Shown: positions 1 to 8,945, counted from the stretch's first letter. The stretch: DNA of 64,000 nucleotides from Fen-1273 sp963837815 (GCA_963837815.1 CAWIOS010000009.1:1-64000), one strand, 5' to 3'. A program made the numbers and translations. The notes: a model not told the origin generated them from the letters alone.

Positions 1-1423
1 CGCCTGGAATTGCCGGAAGTGCGGCGGGGTTAAGCTCGCACCCTTTCTGGAACACGACATTCGTTCCCTTTGACACCTTGTTCCTGATTCCTTCAAGGGG
101 AGTGATGACCTTCATGTCGAGCCCGCTGTATCCGCCGAGACTGACAACGTCGGCCCTCGGACCGATCACGGCGATGGTCTTCAGATCTTTCTTCAGCGGG
201 AGCACGTCACCGTCGTTCTTCAGGAGAACAATCGCTTCCTGCGCCGCCGCACGTGCAAGCGTGCGGTGCTCATCCGATCCGTTGATCTTCCCGGCAGCGT
301 GCGGGTCAACATCCGGATGTTCAAACAGCCCCAGCCGGAATTTTGCCGCGAGCACCCTGGACACCGCGATATCGATCGTCGATTCCGCGACCGATCCTTC
401 CCTGACAGCCTTCAGGAGCGGTTCGCCGTACAGGTAGATTCCCGGAAGCTCCACGTCAAGACCCGCATTGATCGCCTGCGTGGCCCCCTCTTCTTTCGTC
501 GCCGCGGTGTGGTGAGCGTCCATTATGCCACCCACGGAGCCGTAATCGGACACGACGAACCCCTGGAAACCCCATTCGCCTCTCAGGAGATCCGTGAGAA
601 GCCAGTGGTTCGCGGAACACGGAACGCCGTCAAGCGCATTGTATGCCGCCATGACGGAAGTGGCATGACCCTCCTGGAAACAGGCTTTGAACGGCGGGAG
701 GTAGACTTCACGAAGGAGCCGCTGGTTGAATTCAATCGGGTAGCTGTCGCGCCCGCCGTCTCCTACGTTCGCGACGTAGTGTTTTGGCGTAGAGATGACG
801 CCTTCGCTCTCGAGGCTCCTGCAGAAAGCAACCCCCATGCGCGATGTCAGAAGCGGATCTTCGCCGTACGTTTCCTCGACCCTTCCCCAGCGGGCGTCTC
901 TCGCGATATTGATGACGGGGGAAAGGAGCTGGCGGATTCCCCTGCTCCTGGCCTCCCGCGCTATGGCTGTCGCGACTTTCGCCATGAGTGTCGTATCGAA
1001 CGTGCTTGCGAGGCCGATTGCCTGCGGAAAGCTCGTCGCTCCTTTGGCCACAACGCCATGAAGCCCCTCGTCGTGTATGATCGTCGGTATTTTCAGCCGT
1101 GTTTTGTCGGCAATGAGTTTCTGAATCCTGTTTGCCTTCTCCGCCCCTTCCGACGGGGAGTAGTATCTCAACACGGTTGCCAGTTCCCCGATCCCGTTCG
1201 CCGTTATCAGATTGTTCGTCTCAACATCCTGACTTATGCACTGAAGTTGCGCGATCTTTTCCTCCAGCGTCATCCTCCCCAGAAGATCCTTGACGCGGTC
1301 GGCGACGGGGGCTCCGGGGTCAAGATACACCGGTTTCTGGCTGCTCACCTGTCCGATCACACCGTGATGGGACGGGGCAAAAAGAAAGCATGCAACGATT
1401 GCAGTTAGAGTTTTCGCATTCAT
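1..1423 (-). CDS. Glycoside hydrolase family 3 (beta-glucosidase-like), C-terminus cut by window edge
   Basis: Secreted or periplasmic exo-acting beta-glycosidase that would release terminal sugars from oligosaccharides. The reading frame is open from ATG at 1423 to the window edge, about 474 residues. It begins with a signal peptide (about residues 1-25), then the family 3 N-terminal barrel with a KHYVAN motif and the nucleophile region VVSDYGSV (Asp about 293), followed by the start of the GH3 C-terminal domain (AIVLLKNDG, VIGPRAD). The start is supported by AAAGGAG upstream. The substrate cannot be read from the sequence; beta-glucosidase or beta-xylosidase are most likely. A full-length member is about 750 residues, so roughly one third is missing only because the window ends. 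Confidence 0.93.
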   Translation of the reverse strand, partial: MNAKTLTAIVACFLFAPSHHGVIGQVSSQKPVYLDPGAPVADRVKDLLGRMTLEEKIAQLQCISQDVETNNLITANGIGELATVLRYYSPSEGAEKANRIQKLIADKTRLKIPTIIHDEGLHGVVAKGATSFPQAIGLASTFDTTLMAKVATAIAREARSRGIRQLLSPVINIARDARWGRVEETYGEDPLLTSRMGVAFCRSLESEGVISTPKHYVANVGDGGRDSYPIEFNQRLLREVYLPPFKACFQEGHATSVMAAYNALDGVPCSANHWLLTDLLRGEWGFQGFVVSDYGSVGGIMDAHHTAATKEEGATQAINAGLDVELPGIYLYGEPLLKAVREGSVAESTIDIAVSRVLAAKFRLGLFEHPDVDPHAAGKINGSDEHRTLARAAAQEAIVLLKNDGDVLPLKKDLKTIAVIGPRADVVSLGGYSGLDMKVITPLEGIRNKVSKGTNVVFQKGCELNPAALPAIPG

Positions 1424-1503
1424 CAGTCGTTCTCCTTTGGCGCAGGTGAATATCCCTCGGTGGCGTTCAACCGGCGGGTACGATCAGTATCGACTCAGGT
1501 TGG

Positions 1504-1535
1504 TCAGGATCTCCCTGATCAAGATAGATATCTTG
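1504..1535. promoter_or_regulatory. Two short inverted repeats upstream of the GH3 gene, possible operator
   Basis: Between the divergent GH3 and VOC genes lie TCAGG/CCTGA (1504-1518) and, immediately next to it, CAAGATA-GA-TATCTTG (1520-1535), a perfect 16-base palindrome. Its position about 100 bases upstream of the GH3 start would suit an operator for a sugar-responsive regulator. No promoter was convincingly located beside it and no regulator gene is in the window, so the role is inference. Confidence 0.3.
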
Positions 1536-1712
1536 TCCATCCTTCTCAAGCATCAACGCCCACGTTGTCTCCTGGTGCGTTTTTCGCATCAAATGAGCTT
1601 CCGTTCAAGGCGGCGATCGCTTTCCCGTCTATTCCGCACGATTGACCCTGGAAACAAATCACCGGTTTCTGTACATTAGTGCTACAGAACAAAAGACACA
1701 TTCGGAGGGTGC

Positions 1713-2150
1713 ATGAGTACGAATTCACAAGTTCCAGACACTGCTGCGCAATCCGGTGCCGGCGCGTTCCAGGCCCGGGGCCTGACACTTTCGCTGACGG
1801 TGAAAGACCTCCAGAAGAGCATAGCCTGGTACACCGAGGTCGTGGGGTTTGCCATCGACAGGAAGCTTGAGCGCGATGGAAAGCTCCGTGGATGTGTTCT
1901 GAGGTCGGGGGACATCCAGATTTCAATAAACCAGGATGACGGGGCAAAGGGCTGGACAAGAATCAAGGGGGAGGGATTCTCGATCCGGATTTCGACGGAC
2001 CAGAACATCGACACGCTCGCAAAACGGATTAAGGAACACGGCGGCACGCTGGAATCGGAGCCCGCGGACATGCCGTGGGGGGCGCGCATATTCCGGCTGC
2101 GTGACCTGGACGGATACAAGTTCACGATCTCGTCGGTTCCGCCCGCCTGA
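1713..2150 (+). CDS. VOC-superfamily (glyoxalase/bleomycin-resistance fold) protein
   Basis: A 145-residue protein with a single vicinal-oxygen-chelate domain (about residues 24-142). The N-terminal part reads LTLSLTVKDLQKSIAWYTEVVGF, the usual beta-alpha entry of the fold, and the C-terminal part RIFRLRDLDGYKF resembles the metal-proximal end of glyoxalase-like proteins. The first 23 residues are low complexity and precede the domain. GGAGGG lies six bases before the ATG. VOC proteins may be isomerases, dioxygenases or drug-binding proteins, and nothing here picks between them. It is followed at 43 bases by an EamA permease gene. Confidence 0.85.
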   Translation: MSTNSQVPDTAAQSGAGAFQARGLTLSLTVKDLQKSIAWYTEVVGFAIDRKLERDGKLRGCVLRSGDIQISINQDDGAKGWTRIKGEGFSIRISTDQNIDTLAKRIKEHGGTLESEPADMPWGARIFRLRDLDGYKFTISSVPPA

Positions 2151-2193
2151 TCAGGTGACAGTTCATTTGAATCCACATTGAAAGACGACGACA

Positions 2194-2610
2194 ATGAACT
2201 GGTTTCACTGGGCGCTCCTCTCCGCTCTCTTCGCCGGCCTCACGGCGGTGCTCGCCAAAGCGGGCGTAAGGGATGTCGATTCCAATCTCGCCACGGCCAT
2301 CCGTACGGTCGTCATACTCGTGTTCGCTTGGAGTATCGCCCTCTATCGGGGTTTCGAGTCGCTGGACAGGGTCACGACACGCACCTGGGTCTTCCTGGTG
2401 CTGTCGGGACTGGCAACCGGGGCCTCGTGGCTCTGCTACTTCCGCGCGCTGCAGCTCGGTGACGCCTCCAGGGTGGCTCCGGTCGACAAGCTCAGCGTCG
2501 TTGTCGCGATGATACTGGCCGTTCTCTTCCTGGGCGAGCAATTGACATGGCGCCACTGGGTCGGGGCGGGGCTCATCGTCAGCGGCTCGGTGGTCATCGC
2601 AAGCGTCTGA
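2194..2610 (+). CDS. Half-size EamA/DMT-family transporter
   Basis: A 138-residue inner-membrane protein with about five hydrophobic segments and one EamA domain. Full DMT exporters have two such domains and ten helices; single-domain members of 135-145 residues are common and work as dimers. Recognisable parts are the N-terminal helix followed by VLAKAGV, the middle WLCYFRALQLGDASRVAPVDKLS (the typical EamA stretch between helices 3 and 4) and the C-terminal GLIVSGSVVIA. The substrate is unknown. A second, full-length EamA permease follows downstream, so the two may be paralogues of different size rather than partners. Confidence 0.85.
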   Translation: MNWFHWALLSALFAGLTAVLAKAGVRDVDSNLATAIRTVVILVFAWSIALYRGFESLDRVTTRTWVFLVLSGLATGASWLCYFRALQLGDASRVAPVDKLSVVVAMILAVLFLGEQLTWRHWVGAGLIVSGSVVIASV

Positions 2611-2846
2611 GTGTGCCTTGCGGAGCCCCCCGGCCGCAGGAGGGGGTGTTCGCCGGCCTGGCGGGAGAGCGTGTCACATCATCCGGAGGTCGATCCGGCC
2701 AGGCGTGATCATCGCCGCTTCAAGGAACTGAATCTGTTATGTCCCTGGCGGATTCCGTACCTTACGCCGTCGTCCTTCCCCCGGGGACGCCCCCGGAGCG
2801 ATCCGGGGCCGCCGGGGGCATGCATGGAGAACGCGGAAGGAACGGA

Positions 2847-3821
2847 GTGAGCGAATTGCACCTGAAGGAGTCGCCGCCGAGATCCAGGATCATAACGGCG
2901 TTTGCAGCGGTCTACATCGTGTGGGGATCAACCTATCTTGCGATACGGTTTGGCGTCGAGACGATACCCCCCTTCATGATGGCGGGGATGAGGTTTGTGT
3001 GCGCGGGACTCCTTCTGTACGGCTGGGCCCGCATGAGGGGGGCGCCGCGCCCGTCCCTGAAAGAGTGGCGGTCCGCGGCGGTGATCGGTCTTCTCCTTCT
3101 TTTCGTCGCAAACGGCGGCGTCACGTGGGCCGAACAGCGCGTCCCCTCCGGGATCGCAGCGCTCCTTGCGGCGACGGTTCCCCTCTGGATAGCCGTGCTC
3201 GACTGGACGCTTCACGGCGGCGCGCGCCCGCGCCCCGGCGTCATTGCAGGGTTGCTTGTCGGTCTGGCGGGCGTCCTCCTGCTCGTGGGGCCGGACCAGG
3301 TCCTCGGGCATAACCGGCTCGACACGACCGGGATCGTTGTGCTTCTTGGCGCGGCGGTGTCATGGGCAGCCGGTTCTCTCTACTCGCGCAAAGCGGTTCT
3401 CCCATCGTCGCCGCTGCTTGCAACGTCGATGGAGATGCTTTCGGGTGCGGCGGCCCTCTTTCTTGCGGCAGCCCTTACGGGAGAATTTCAGAGATTTGAT
3501 CCGGCGGTCGTCACCGCGCGTTCCTGGCTGGCAGTGGGATATCTGAGCCTCTTCGGCTCCATCATCGGATTCTCCGCATACGTCTGGCTCCTCCGCGTCG
3601 CCCACGCATCGAGGGTGGCCACGTACGCGTACGTCAACCCCGTGATCGCGATCCTCCTCGGGTGGAGCCTGGCGGGGGAGGCGTTCACCCCACGGATGCT
3701 CCTGGCCGCCGCAGTAATCCTTCTCGCCGTGGTTCTCATAATCACGGGCGGGTCAAAGGGGACAAGAGTCGCCGCGGCAATGGCATCGCCGCCGGCAACC
3801 CGCGAACCGGCCCGGAAATAA
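2847..3821 (+). CDS. DMT-superfamily permease, YedA/EamA type
   Basis: Full-length ten-helix drug/metabolite transporter of about 324 residues with two EamA domains. The start of helix 1 (AVYIVWGSTYLAIRFGVETIPP) and MAGMRF are hallmarks of the YedA branch of metabolite exporters, as is SLFGSIIGFSAYVWLLR in the second half. I place the start at GTG 2847, with GAAGG six bases upstream. An in-frame ATG at 2739 would add 36 Pro/Gly-rich residues with no ribosome binding site or membrane character. The 236 bases before this gene contain only GC-rich short inverted repeats. Confidence 0.87.
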   Translation: MSELHLKESPPRSRIITAFAAVYIVWGSTYLAIRFGVETIPPFMMAGMRFVCAGLLLYGWARMRGAPRPSLKEWRSAAVIGLLLLFVANGGVTWAEQRVPSGIAALLAATVPLWIAVLDWTLHGGARPRPGVIAGLLVGLAGVLLLVGPDQVLGHNRLDTTGIVVLLGAAVSWAAGSLYSRKAVLPSSPLLATSMEMLSGAAALFLAAALTGEFQRFDPAVVTARSWLAVGYLSLFGSIIGFSAYVWLLRVAHASRVATYAYVNPVIAILLGWSLAGEAFTPRMLLAAAVILLAVVLIITGGSKGTRVAAAMASPPATREPARK

Positions 3822-3921
3822 AGCCGGCAGGAAGGCCGGAAAGAAGGAATGAGATGATGCCAGGAAACAAGAAGAATCGCCGGTACACATTATCGTGCCA
3901 CAACTGGAGGAGCCTGCGGGA

Positions 3922-4449
3922 ATGACTGAGGACATTCGGTACCCGGTCGGCGTCTACACAAAGCCCATCACAATCAGCCCGGCTGACCGGGAACGTTTCA
4001 TACGGGAAATCGCGTCGACCCCCGCCAACCTCCGCAATGCGGTGGCGGGCCTCGACGACGCCCGCCTGGACACCCCGTACCGCGAGGGGGGATGGACTGT
4101 GAGGCAGGTGGTCCATCATCTTCCCGACAGCCACATGAACGCGTACATCCGGTTCAAGCTTGCGCTGACGTCGGCCGACCCGCTGATCCAGACGTATGAA
4201 GAGGCGCTCTGGGCCGAGCTGCCGGAGGCAAAAACGGGGCCGCCTGAAATCTCGCTTGCACTTCTCGATGCGATTCACGGCCGCTGGATTGCGGCGATCC
4301 GGAGTCTCCCCGCCGGCTCATTCGCCCGGCGGTACAGGCATCCCCAGTCAGGCCCGACCTCACTGGAAGAGCAGCTTGCCCTCTACGCCTGGCACGGCAG
4401 GCATCATGTGGGTCACGTGACGGCCCTCCGGCGCCGTATGGGATGGTAA
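3922..4449 (+). CDS. DinB-superfamily metal-dependent hydrolase/transferase, YfiT (BstA) type
   Basis: A 175-residue four-helix protein closely resembling YfiT/BstA, proteins of the DinB fold that in Firmicutes transfer bacillithiol. The predicted metal triad is visible: His65/66 in VVHHLPDSHMN, His158 and His161/162 in AWHGRHHVGHV. The N-terminal stretch YPVGVY and GGWTVRQVVHHL are typical of the subfamily. GGAGGAG nine bases upstream supports ATG 3922; a GTG start at 3895 is less likely. A 23-codon open frame (3854-3925) ends on this start as ATGA, possibly a coupled leader. Whether this organism makes bacillithiol cannot be seen here. Confidence 0.88.
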   Translation: MTEDIRYPVGVYTKPITISPADRERFIREIASTPANLRNAVAGLDDARLDTPYREGGWTVRQVVHHLPDSHMNAYIRFKLALTSADPLIQTYEEALWAELPEAKTGPPEISLALLDAIHGRWIAAIRSLPAGSFARRYRHPQSGPTSLEEQLALYAWHGRHHVGHVTALRRRMGW

Positions 4450-4487
4450 ACGCGGACCATCATCGTGATGTGAACTCCCGCGACCCG

Positions 4488-5105
4488 TCAGTTTGATCCT
4501 CCCGGAACGGGCTCCTTCAGCGCCTTTTCGATGGCCGACGTCAGTTCCTCCGACATCGGCGTCACCCGGGAGAGATACTTCCCCGCCAGCTTCCCGTTCC
4601 GGTCAACGAGGTATTTCTGGAAATTCCACTTCACGTCCCCGCCGTACGTGGAATCAGTCGTGATGAGCTTGTAGAGGGGGTGCTGATCGTCCCCCTTCAC
4701 CGAGATCTTGGAGAACATGTCGAACGTGACGCCGTACGTCGCGCTGCAGAAGCTCTTGATCTCCTGGTCCGTTCCCGGCTCCTGCGCGCCGAAATTGTTC
4801 GCCGGGAAGCCGAGTATCATGAACCCCTGGTCCCTGTACTTCAGGTACAGGGCCTCGAGGTCCCTGTACTGCGGGGTGAACCCGCACCGGGAGGCGACGT
4901 TCACGATAAGGAGGACTCTTCCCCGGTACTTCGACAGGGGGACATCCGCGCCGTCGATGCTCTTCATCGTGAAGCCGAGCACGCCTGCAACGGGCTTCTC
5001 CTTTGCAGCGGTGAGTGTCATGTGCGCTCCTGAGAATGCCGCGGCCGCGATGAGGAGCAGGAACGCTCCGCCGCAGACCGCTTGGAATGGATGGATGATC
5101 TTCAT
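4488..5105 (-). CDS. Glutathione peroxidase family protein, exported
   Basis: Thiol peroxidase of the GPx family, reducing peroxides probably with thioredoxin rather than glutathione. A hydrophobic N-terminal segment (about residues 8-28) indicates export or a membrane anchor. The peroxidatic cysteine is Cys74 in NVASRCGFTPQY, with no selenocysteine. The Trp-Asn pair lies in VKWNFQKYLVD (about 160-161). The usual FPCNQFG segment reads FPANNFGAQEPG, so the first Cys is Ala and the tetrad Gln is Asn, a form I recall from other bacterial members. ATG 5105 has GGGGAAGA upstream; longer frames lack a ribosome site. Confidence 0.92.
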   Translation of the reverse strand: MKIIHPFQAVCGGAFLLLIAAAAFSGAHMTLTAAKEKPVAGVLGFTMKSIDGADVPLSKYRGRVLLIVNVASRCGFTPQYRDLEALYLKYRDQGFMILGFPANNFGAQEPGTDQEIKSFCSATYGVTFDMFSKISVKGDDQHPLYKLITTDSTYGGDVKWNFQKYLVDRNGKLAGKYLSRVTPMSEELTSAIEKALKEPVPGGSN

Positions 5106-5209
5106 TGGGTCTTCCCCGTGGTGTATGTGGGACCGCCGCATCCGGCCGGCACTCATAGAACATGGCCGTCCGGGAAGGAGTTCCTCCGTCTCCCCGTCAC
5201 ACGCTTCAC

Positions 5210-5239
5210 TTGACATTTGTGATGTCGATTTTGTACATT
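5210..5239 (+). promoter_or_regulatory. Sigma-70-type promoter for the DksA-like gene
   Basis: TTGACA at 5210-5215, an 18-base spacer and TACATT at 5234-5239 give a near-consensus housekeeping promoter. Transcription would start near 5246, leaving about 65 untranslated bases before the ATG at 5311. Confidence 0.65.
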
Positions 5240-5310
5240 AAGCGAAGAACCCTCTGAGTACTGCCGTTCGGCGCACAGGGAGCGTCTCCCGTTGCGCCAT
5301 GGAGGTCGTT

Positions 5311-5658
5311 ATGAAGAGGAGCATCAGGGCGATGCGGAGGGCGGTGCTGTGCAGGATGTTCGATATTCTCGAACAGACGTACAGCATCGACGTGAATCGT
5401 GAGGAGTTTGTCGGCGGGGGAGTGTCGCTTCACGGGATTGACGCGGCTCTTGCTTTCAAGAGCGACCCGCGTCTTGAAGAGCTCCGCGGCGCTCTTGAAC
5501 GCATCGACGACGGCTCGTTCGGCGTCTGCCTGGGCTGCAAGTCGCCTATCTCCTGGCGGCTGCTTGACGAAGAACCCGCCCGCCGTATGTGCGAAAAATG
5601 CGAAAAGGAATACAACCGGTCGTCAGCCGTCTTTATGGAGGTGCACTCACTCCGGTAG
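5311..5658 (+). CDS. TraR/DksA-family zinc-finger protein
   Basis: A 115-residue small DksA-type protein. The C-terminal zinc finger is intact, Cys73-x2-Cys76 and Cys94-x2-Cys97 (CLGC and CEKC), preceded by the DxRLEELRGALERIDDGSFGVC segment typical of the family. Such proteins bind RNA polymerase in the secondary channel and, in many bacteria, act with ppGpp. The coiled-coil tip is shorter than in E. coli DksA and lacks an obvious pair of Asp residues, so it may be a TraR-like or purely structural relative. GGAGGT six bases before ATG 5311 decides the start. It has its own promoter. Confidence 0.87.
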   Translation: MKRSIRAMRRAVLCRMFDILEQTYSIDVNREEFVGGGVSLHGIDAALAFKSDPRLEELRGALERIDDGSFGVCLGCKSPISWRLLDEEPARRMCEKCEKEYNRSSAVFMEVHSLR

Positions 5659-5814
5659 AGAATGCGCTCCCGGTTGTCCCTCACTGGCCCGTGTGCCTCC
5701 CGCGGGCTTCGTGTCACCCGTCACTTTTTCCCGTCACTCCCGGTTCGTTGCACCCCCCCGCACCTCTGTCGGCGCGTTCCGGGGCATCGCTGATTCACTA
5801 CCTGAACAGGAAGA

Positions 5815-6720
5815 ATGAAAAAAGATCTTGTGTCGTTCGCGCTCTGGAGCACAAAGGAATTGTCCACCATCTTCACGCTCACGCGGCGGATCAAGAACGG
5901 TGACCTCCGCGAGGCCCCGCTTCTTGCGCGGAAGAGCGTGGCGCTCATTTTCGAAAAAGAGTCTCTCCGTACCCGCGTGGCGTTCGAAGTGGGGGTGGCG
6001 CAGCTCGGCGGCCACCCGATTTTCCTCCAGCAGGAGACGATCGGCATCGCGACACGCGAGTCTGTTCACGATATCGGGACTGTCCTCTCGCGCTACAACG
6101 AGATCATCGTCGCGCGGACGAGCCGTCACCAGACCTGCGCCCAGCTCGCGGAGAGCGCGTCCGTTCCCGTGATCAACGCAATGACGGACCTTCTCCACCC
6201 GTGCCAGATACTTGCCGACATCTTCACGCTCCAGGAGGCGGGCCGTTTCGGACCGTCGTTGAAGCTTGTGTACCTCGGTGACGGGAACAACATCGCGAAC
6301 TCGTTCCTCGAGTTCGCGGAGAAGTTTTCGTTCCGGCTCGTGATCTGTTCCCCCCCGGGATACGAGCCGCATCCGCAGATACTCGAGCAGGCGAAGGCGA
6401 ACGCCGTGGGGAGCGTCCAGCTCATGCACGATCCCGAAGCGGCGGTGAAGGACGCCGACGCGGTCTATACGGACGTCTGGCCGCAGACGGAGGCGGGTGG
6501 AGGCCGTCTCACCCACGTGTTCAAAGCCTTCCAGGTGAACAAAAAACTCCTCCGCGAGGCGAAGAAGGACTGCCTCGTGATGCACCGCCTCCCCGCGATG
6601 AGGGGGGCGGAGATCACCACCGACGTCCTGGACGGGAAGCACTCGATCGCGCTCACGCAGGCGGAGAACAGGCTCCACGTTCAGAAGGGGATTATGGCGT
6701 TTCTCCTCGGCCAGTCGTAG
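5815..6720 (+). CDS. argF: Ornithine carbamoyltransferase-like enzyme with altered substrate-binding residues
   Basis: A 301-residue aspartate/ornithine carbamoyltransferase family protein. Carbamoyl-phosphate binding is conserved: SLRTR (50-54, as in Thermus OTC) and HPCQ (128-131), and the DGNNIANSF and YTDVW segments identify the OTC branch. Residues that grip ornithine in E. coli OTC differ: the Ser-Met of the SMG loop four and five residues after Asp220 are Gln-Thr (PQTEAGG), and HCLP is HRLP (257-260). No other arginine genes lie nearby. It may therefore be a genuine but divergent ArgF, or a transcarbamylase for another amine. AGGAAG immediately precedes the ATG. Confidence 0.8.
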   Translation: MKKDLVSFALWSTKELSTIFTLTRRIKNGDLREAPLLARKSVALIFEKESLRTRVAFEVGVAQLGGHPIFLQQETIGIATRESVHDIGTVLSRYNEIIVARTSRHQTCAQLAESASVPVINAMTDLLHPCQILADIFTLQEAGRFGPSLKLVYLGDGNNIANSFLEFAEKFSFRLVICSPPGYEPHPQILEQAKANAVGSVQLMHDPEAAVKDADAVYTDVWPQTEAGGGRLTHVFKAFQVNKKLLREAKKDCLVMHRLPAMRGAEITTDVLDGKHSIALTQAENRLHVQKGIMAFLLGQS

Positions 6721-6869
6721 GTGTGTCAAAATGTGGCCATTGACCACGATTCTGGACGGTTGCACTCCCCCCGACGCCTGATTCCGGCCCCCGTAAGCCG
6801 AAAACGACTTGGCACGTGTGTTGGGGCTTCTTGACCGCAGCAGCACACTGATCGGGACCAGGGGTCGTC

Positions 6870-8039
6870 ATGAAAAAATTACTCGCGGTTGCCTTGCTCG
6901 CGCTGGTCTGCGCGGCGATTGCCCCCGCGCAGGAGCAGGCAGACATAGGGATGTTCTATTCTTCACTCGGATCGCAGGGGGAGTGGATCTCCATGGAGGG
7001 TGGGACGTATGCGTGGCGGCCGTCGGGTGTGGACCCCGGCTGGCGTCCCTATACCGACGGACACTGGGTCTGGACGGACGACGGATGGTACTGGGCGTCC
7101 GAGGAACCGTGGGCGTGGGCCACGTATCACTACGGCCGCTGGTACTGCGACGATTACTATGGATGGGTCTGGATCCCCGGATATGAATGGGCGCCAGCGT
7201 GGGTGGAATGGCGCGACGGGGAGAATTGCGTGGGGTGGGCCCCGCTGAGTCCGTACGCGGTGTTCAGCGTGAACTGGGGTGTGCATTACCGGAGATACTG
7301 GGCGACGCCGTATTCGTACTGGTCATTCGTCGACTTCCGCTACATGGGTGCGCACGATCTGCACAGGTATGTGTACCCGGCGGGAGAGAACACGCGTTTC
7401 ATCGGACGTACGCGCACGTCGGGAAGCGTCCGGTACGACAACGGGCGTATCGTCACACGCGGGCCCGGGAGGGAGTTCGTGGAGCAGCGCGGCAACATCA
7501 GGATTCCGCACGCGGAGCTTGTGGACGTGCAGGAACGGGGCCGTGCGGGGATGATTCGTGACGGGGGCCAGGAGAGGATCGGCGTGTACAGGCCGCGTTT
7601 GGATGCGGTCTCGAGAGAGGCGGTGGTGGCGCATCCCGACCGCGTGAGAGAGGACGATCATCCGCTGGGCCTCGATATGCGGGGGACTGATCTCCGCCGC
7701 ACAGAGGATGCTCGCTCGCCGCGTGAAACGGCGGTTCCCGGGAGCGAACCGGTGCGGAACGCGGAGATGCAGCAGCGGCCCGCGTCCGTGTACCGTCCGC
7801 AGAGGGTGCCGGATCGCAGGTTGAATCAAGCTCGTCCGGCGGTCCCGGAGAGCCGCGTGCAGCAGAATTATAACGCACAGGGGCCGAGAACCCGGTCGTC
7901 GCAGACCCCGGGGGGCGTTGCGCCGTCAGGGAGAACGTGGTCAGCCCCGCAGCAGAGAGGATCTTCTCCCGCGGGGAGAACGGTATCGCCGAAGGTTGAT
8001 CGCGGCGGAGGTGGTGGTGGCAGGGGCGGGGGGCGCTGA
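6870..8039 (+). CDS. Secreted Trp/Tyr-rich protein, DUF6600-like, with Arg/Gly-rich tail
   Basis: A 389-residue exported protein with a clear signal peptide (about 1-20). Residues 45-165 hold repeated aromatic modules: WRPYTDGHWVWTDDGWYW, then a copy ending GRWYCDDYYGWVWIPGYEW, then APAWVEWRDG. This pattern is the DUF6600 type found in exported proteins of many Gram-negative bacteria, of unknown function. The second half is low complexity, rich in Arg, Pro and Gln, and ends in a glycine run. The tail suggests disorder or binding to a polyanion, which is inference. It stands alone, convergent with the Gld-like operon. TTGACC at about 6734 is the only promoter trace. Confidence 0.8.
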   Translation: MKKLLAVALLALVCAAIAPAQEQADIGMFYSSLGSQGEWISMEGGTYAWRPSGVDPGWRPYTDGHWVWTDDGWYWASEEPWAWATYHYGRWYCDDYYGWVWIPGYEWAPAWVEWRDGENCVGWAPLSPYAVFSVNWGVHYRRYWATPYSYWSFVDFRYMGAHDLHRYVYPAGENTRFIGRTRTSGSVRYDNGRIVTRGPGREFVEQRGNIRIPHAELVDVQERGRAGMIRDGGQERIGVYRPRLDAVSREAVVAHPDRVREDDHPLGLDMRGTDLRRTEDARSPRETAVPGSEPVRNAEMQQRPASVYRPQRVPDRRLNQARPAVPESRVQQNYNAQGPRTRSSQTPGGVAPSGRTWSAPQQRGSSPAGRTVSPKVDRGGGGGGRGGGR

Positions 8040-8051
8040 CCGCCCGCTCAG

Positions 8052-8945
8052 TTACGCCGCCGCGCCGAGGAAGTCTGTTTTCCGCTTCACAATCTGCGTC
8101 GCACGCCAGCTGTACACGATGAAGAGCTGGGGCGTCGCAGAGGTCTGCACGTAGTACCTGTCTCCCGCCGTCATCCTGTACAGCCGTATTTGCGTCCCCG
8201 CCGCTTCGATCTGGACAGTCAGGGGAGGCATCGCGGACACCGTGCTGTCGACGAAATCGTCCGCCTGCAGGTTCGACAGCGCGCCGGTGAAGCTTTTCAC
8301 GGCGTCGTTCTTCACAACGTCGTCGCCGATCTTCCATACGCTGTCCCGCCGCGCAAGAACGACCGCCGTATCGCCGAACCTGAGTGTCACCTCGCCGATC
8401 GCATCCTGGTCCGTCCGGAATATGGTCTTGTCCCGCCATTCGCTCGGGCGCCGTGAGAATGTCGAGGAAAACATCCCCGTCGCCAGGTAGACGTCGTTGG
8501 ATCCCTCGCGGCGCACGTAAGTCTCCGTGTACGAAGCGCTGGGCTTCCCTATCCAGAACGCCGTCTTCTCCGCGCCGTGCTCGAATATCCGCACAATCGT
8601 CCCCGAGGAATCCACCTGGAAGAGCCCCTGTTTCTGCGGGTTTGACGACACGAGCTCCCTGGTCTCCATCCGCTTCCCGCTCGAGAGCGCCGAGCCGACC
8701 GTCGCATCGTCCGCCCTGTAGTGGACGGGCGCCGTCAGCATCCAGACCCCCCCCTCCCGCTCTATCGTTGCGGGTCCGTTCGAAGAACGGATCTCGATCT
8801 TATCGACCGCCGCGGAATCGAAGTCGACGAGCATCTTTCCGGACGATTCGGGAGCGCTCGACTCCCCCGGCCTCTGCATGACGAGGTACGCGACGACGAT
8901 GAGCACGGCAAGCACTGCCGTGAGTATCCAAGTGTTCTTTGTCAT
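8052..8945 (-). CDS. DUF4340 protein, auxiliary to the Gld-like ABC transporter
   Basis: A 297-residue protein with one N-terminal transmembrane anchor (about residues 6-24) and a long extracytoplasmic beta-rich domain. The start of the domain (VDKIEIRSSNGPATIEREGGVWMLTAP) matches DUF4340, a family that almost always follows a GldG-like gene. It is the last gene of the four-gene minus-strand set ABC ATPase, permease, GldG-like protein, DUF4340, and starts 20 bases after the GldG-like stop. Its role is unknown; location argues for a periplasmic part of the same complex. Confidence 0.85.
   Translation of the reverse strand: MTKNTWILTAVLAVLIVVAYLVMQRPGESSAPESSGKMLVDFDSAAVDKIEIRSSNGPATIEREGGVWMLTAPVHYRADDATVGSALSSGKRMETRELVSSNPQKQGLFQVDSSGTIVRIFEHGAEKTAFWIGKPSASYTETYVRREGSNDVYLATGMFSSTFSRRPSEWRDKTIFRTDQDAIGEVTLRFGDTAVVLARRDSVWKIGDDVVKNDAVKSFTGALSNLQADDFVDSTVSAMPPLTVQIEAAGTQIRLYRMTAGDRYYVQTSATPQLFIVYSWRATQIVKRKTDFLGAAA

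Noticed and set aside
266..1408. Long plus-strand open frame of 380 codons
   Set aside because: It lies antisense to the GH3 gene; composition is Arg-rich with no recognisable domain. GC-rich codon bias makes such shadows common here.
2611..2846. Structured GC-rich gap between two EamA genes
   Set aside because: Several short inverted repeats are expected at this GC content; none has a T tract or conserved riboswitch pattern.
3854..3925. 23-codon leader peptide before the DinB-like gene
   Set aside because: It has AAGAAGGA upstream and an ATGA overlap but is too short and without a pattern of attenuation; left as a note only.
5734..6846. 370-codon minus-strand open frame
   Set aside because: Antisense to the carbamoyltransferase gene and without ribosome site or motifs.
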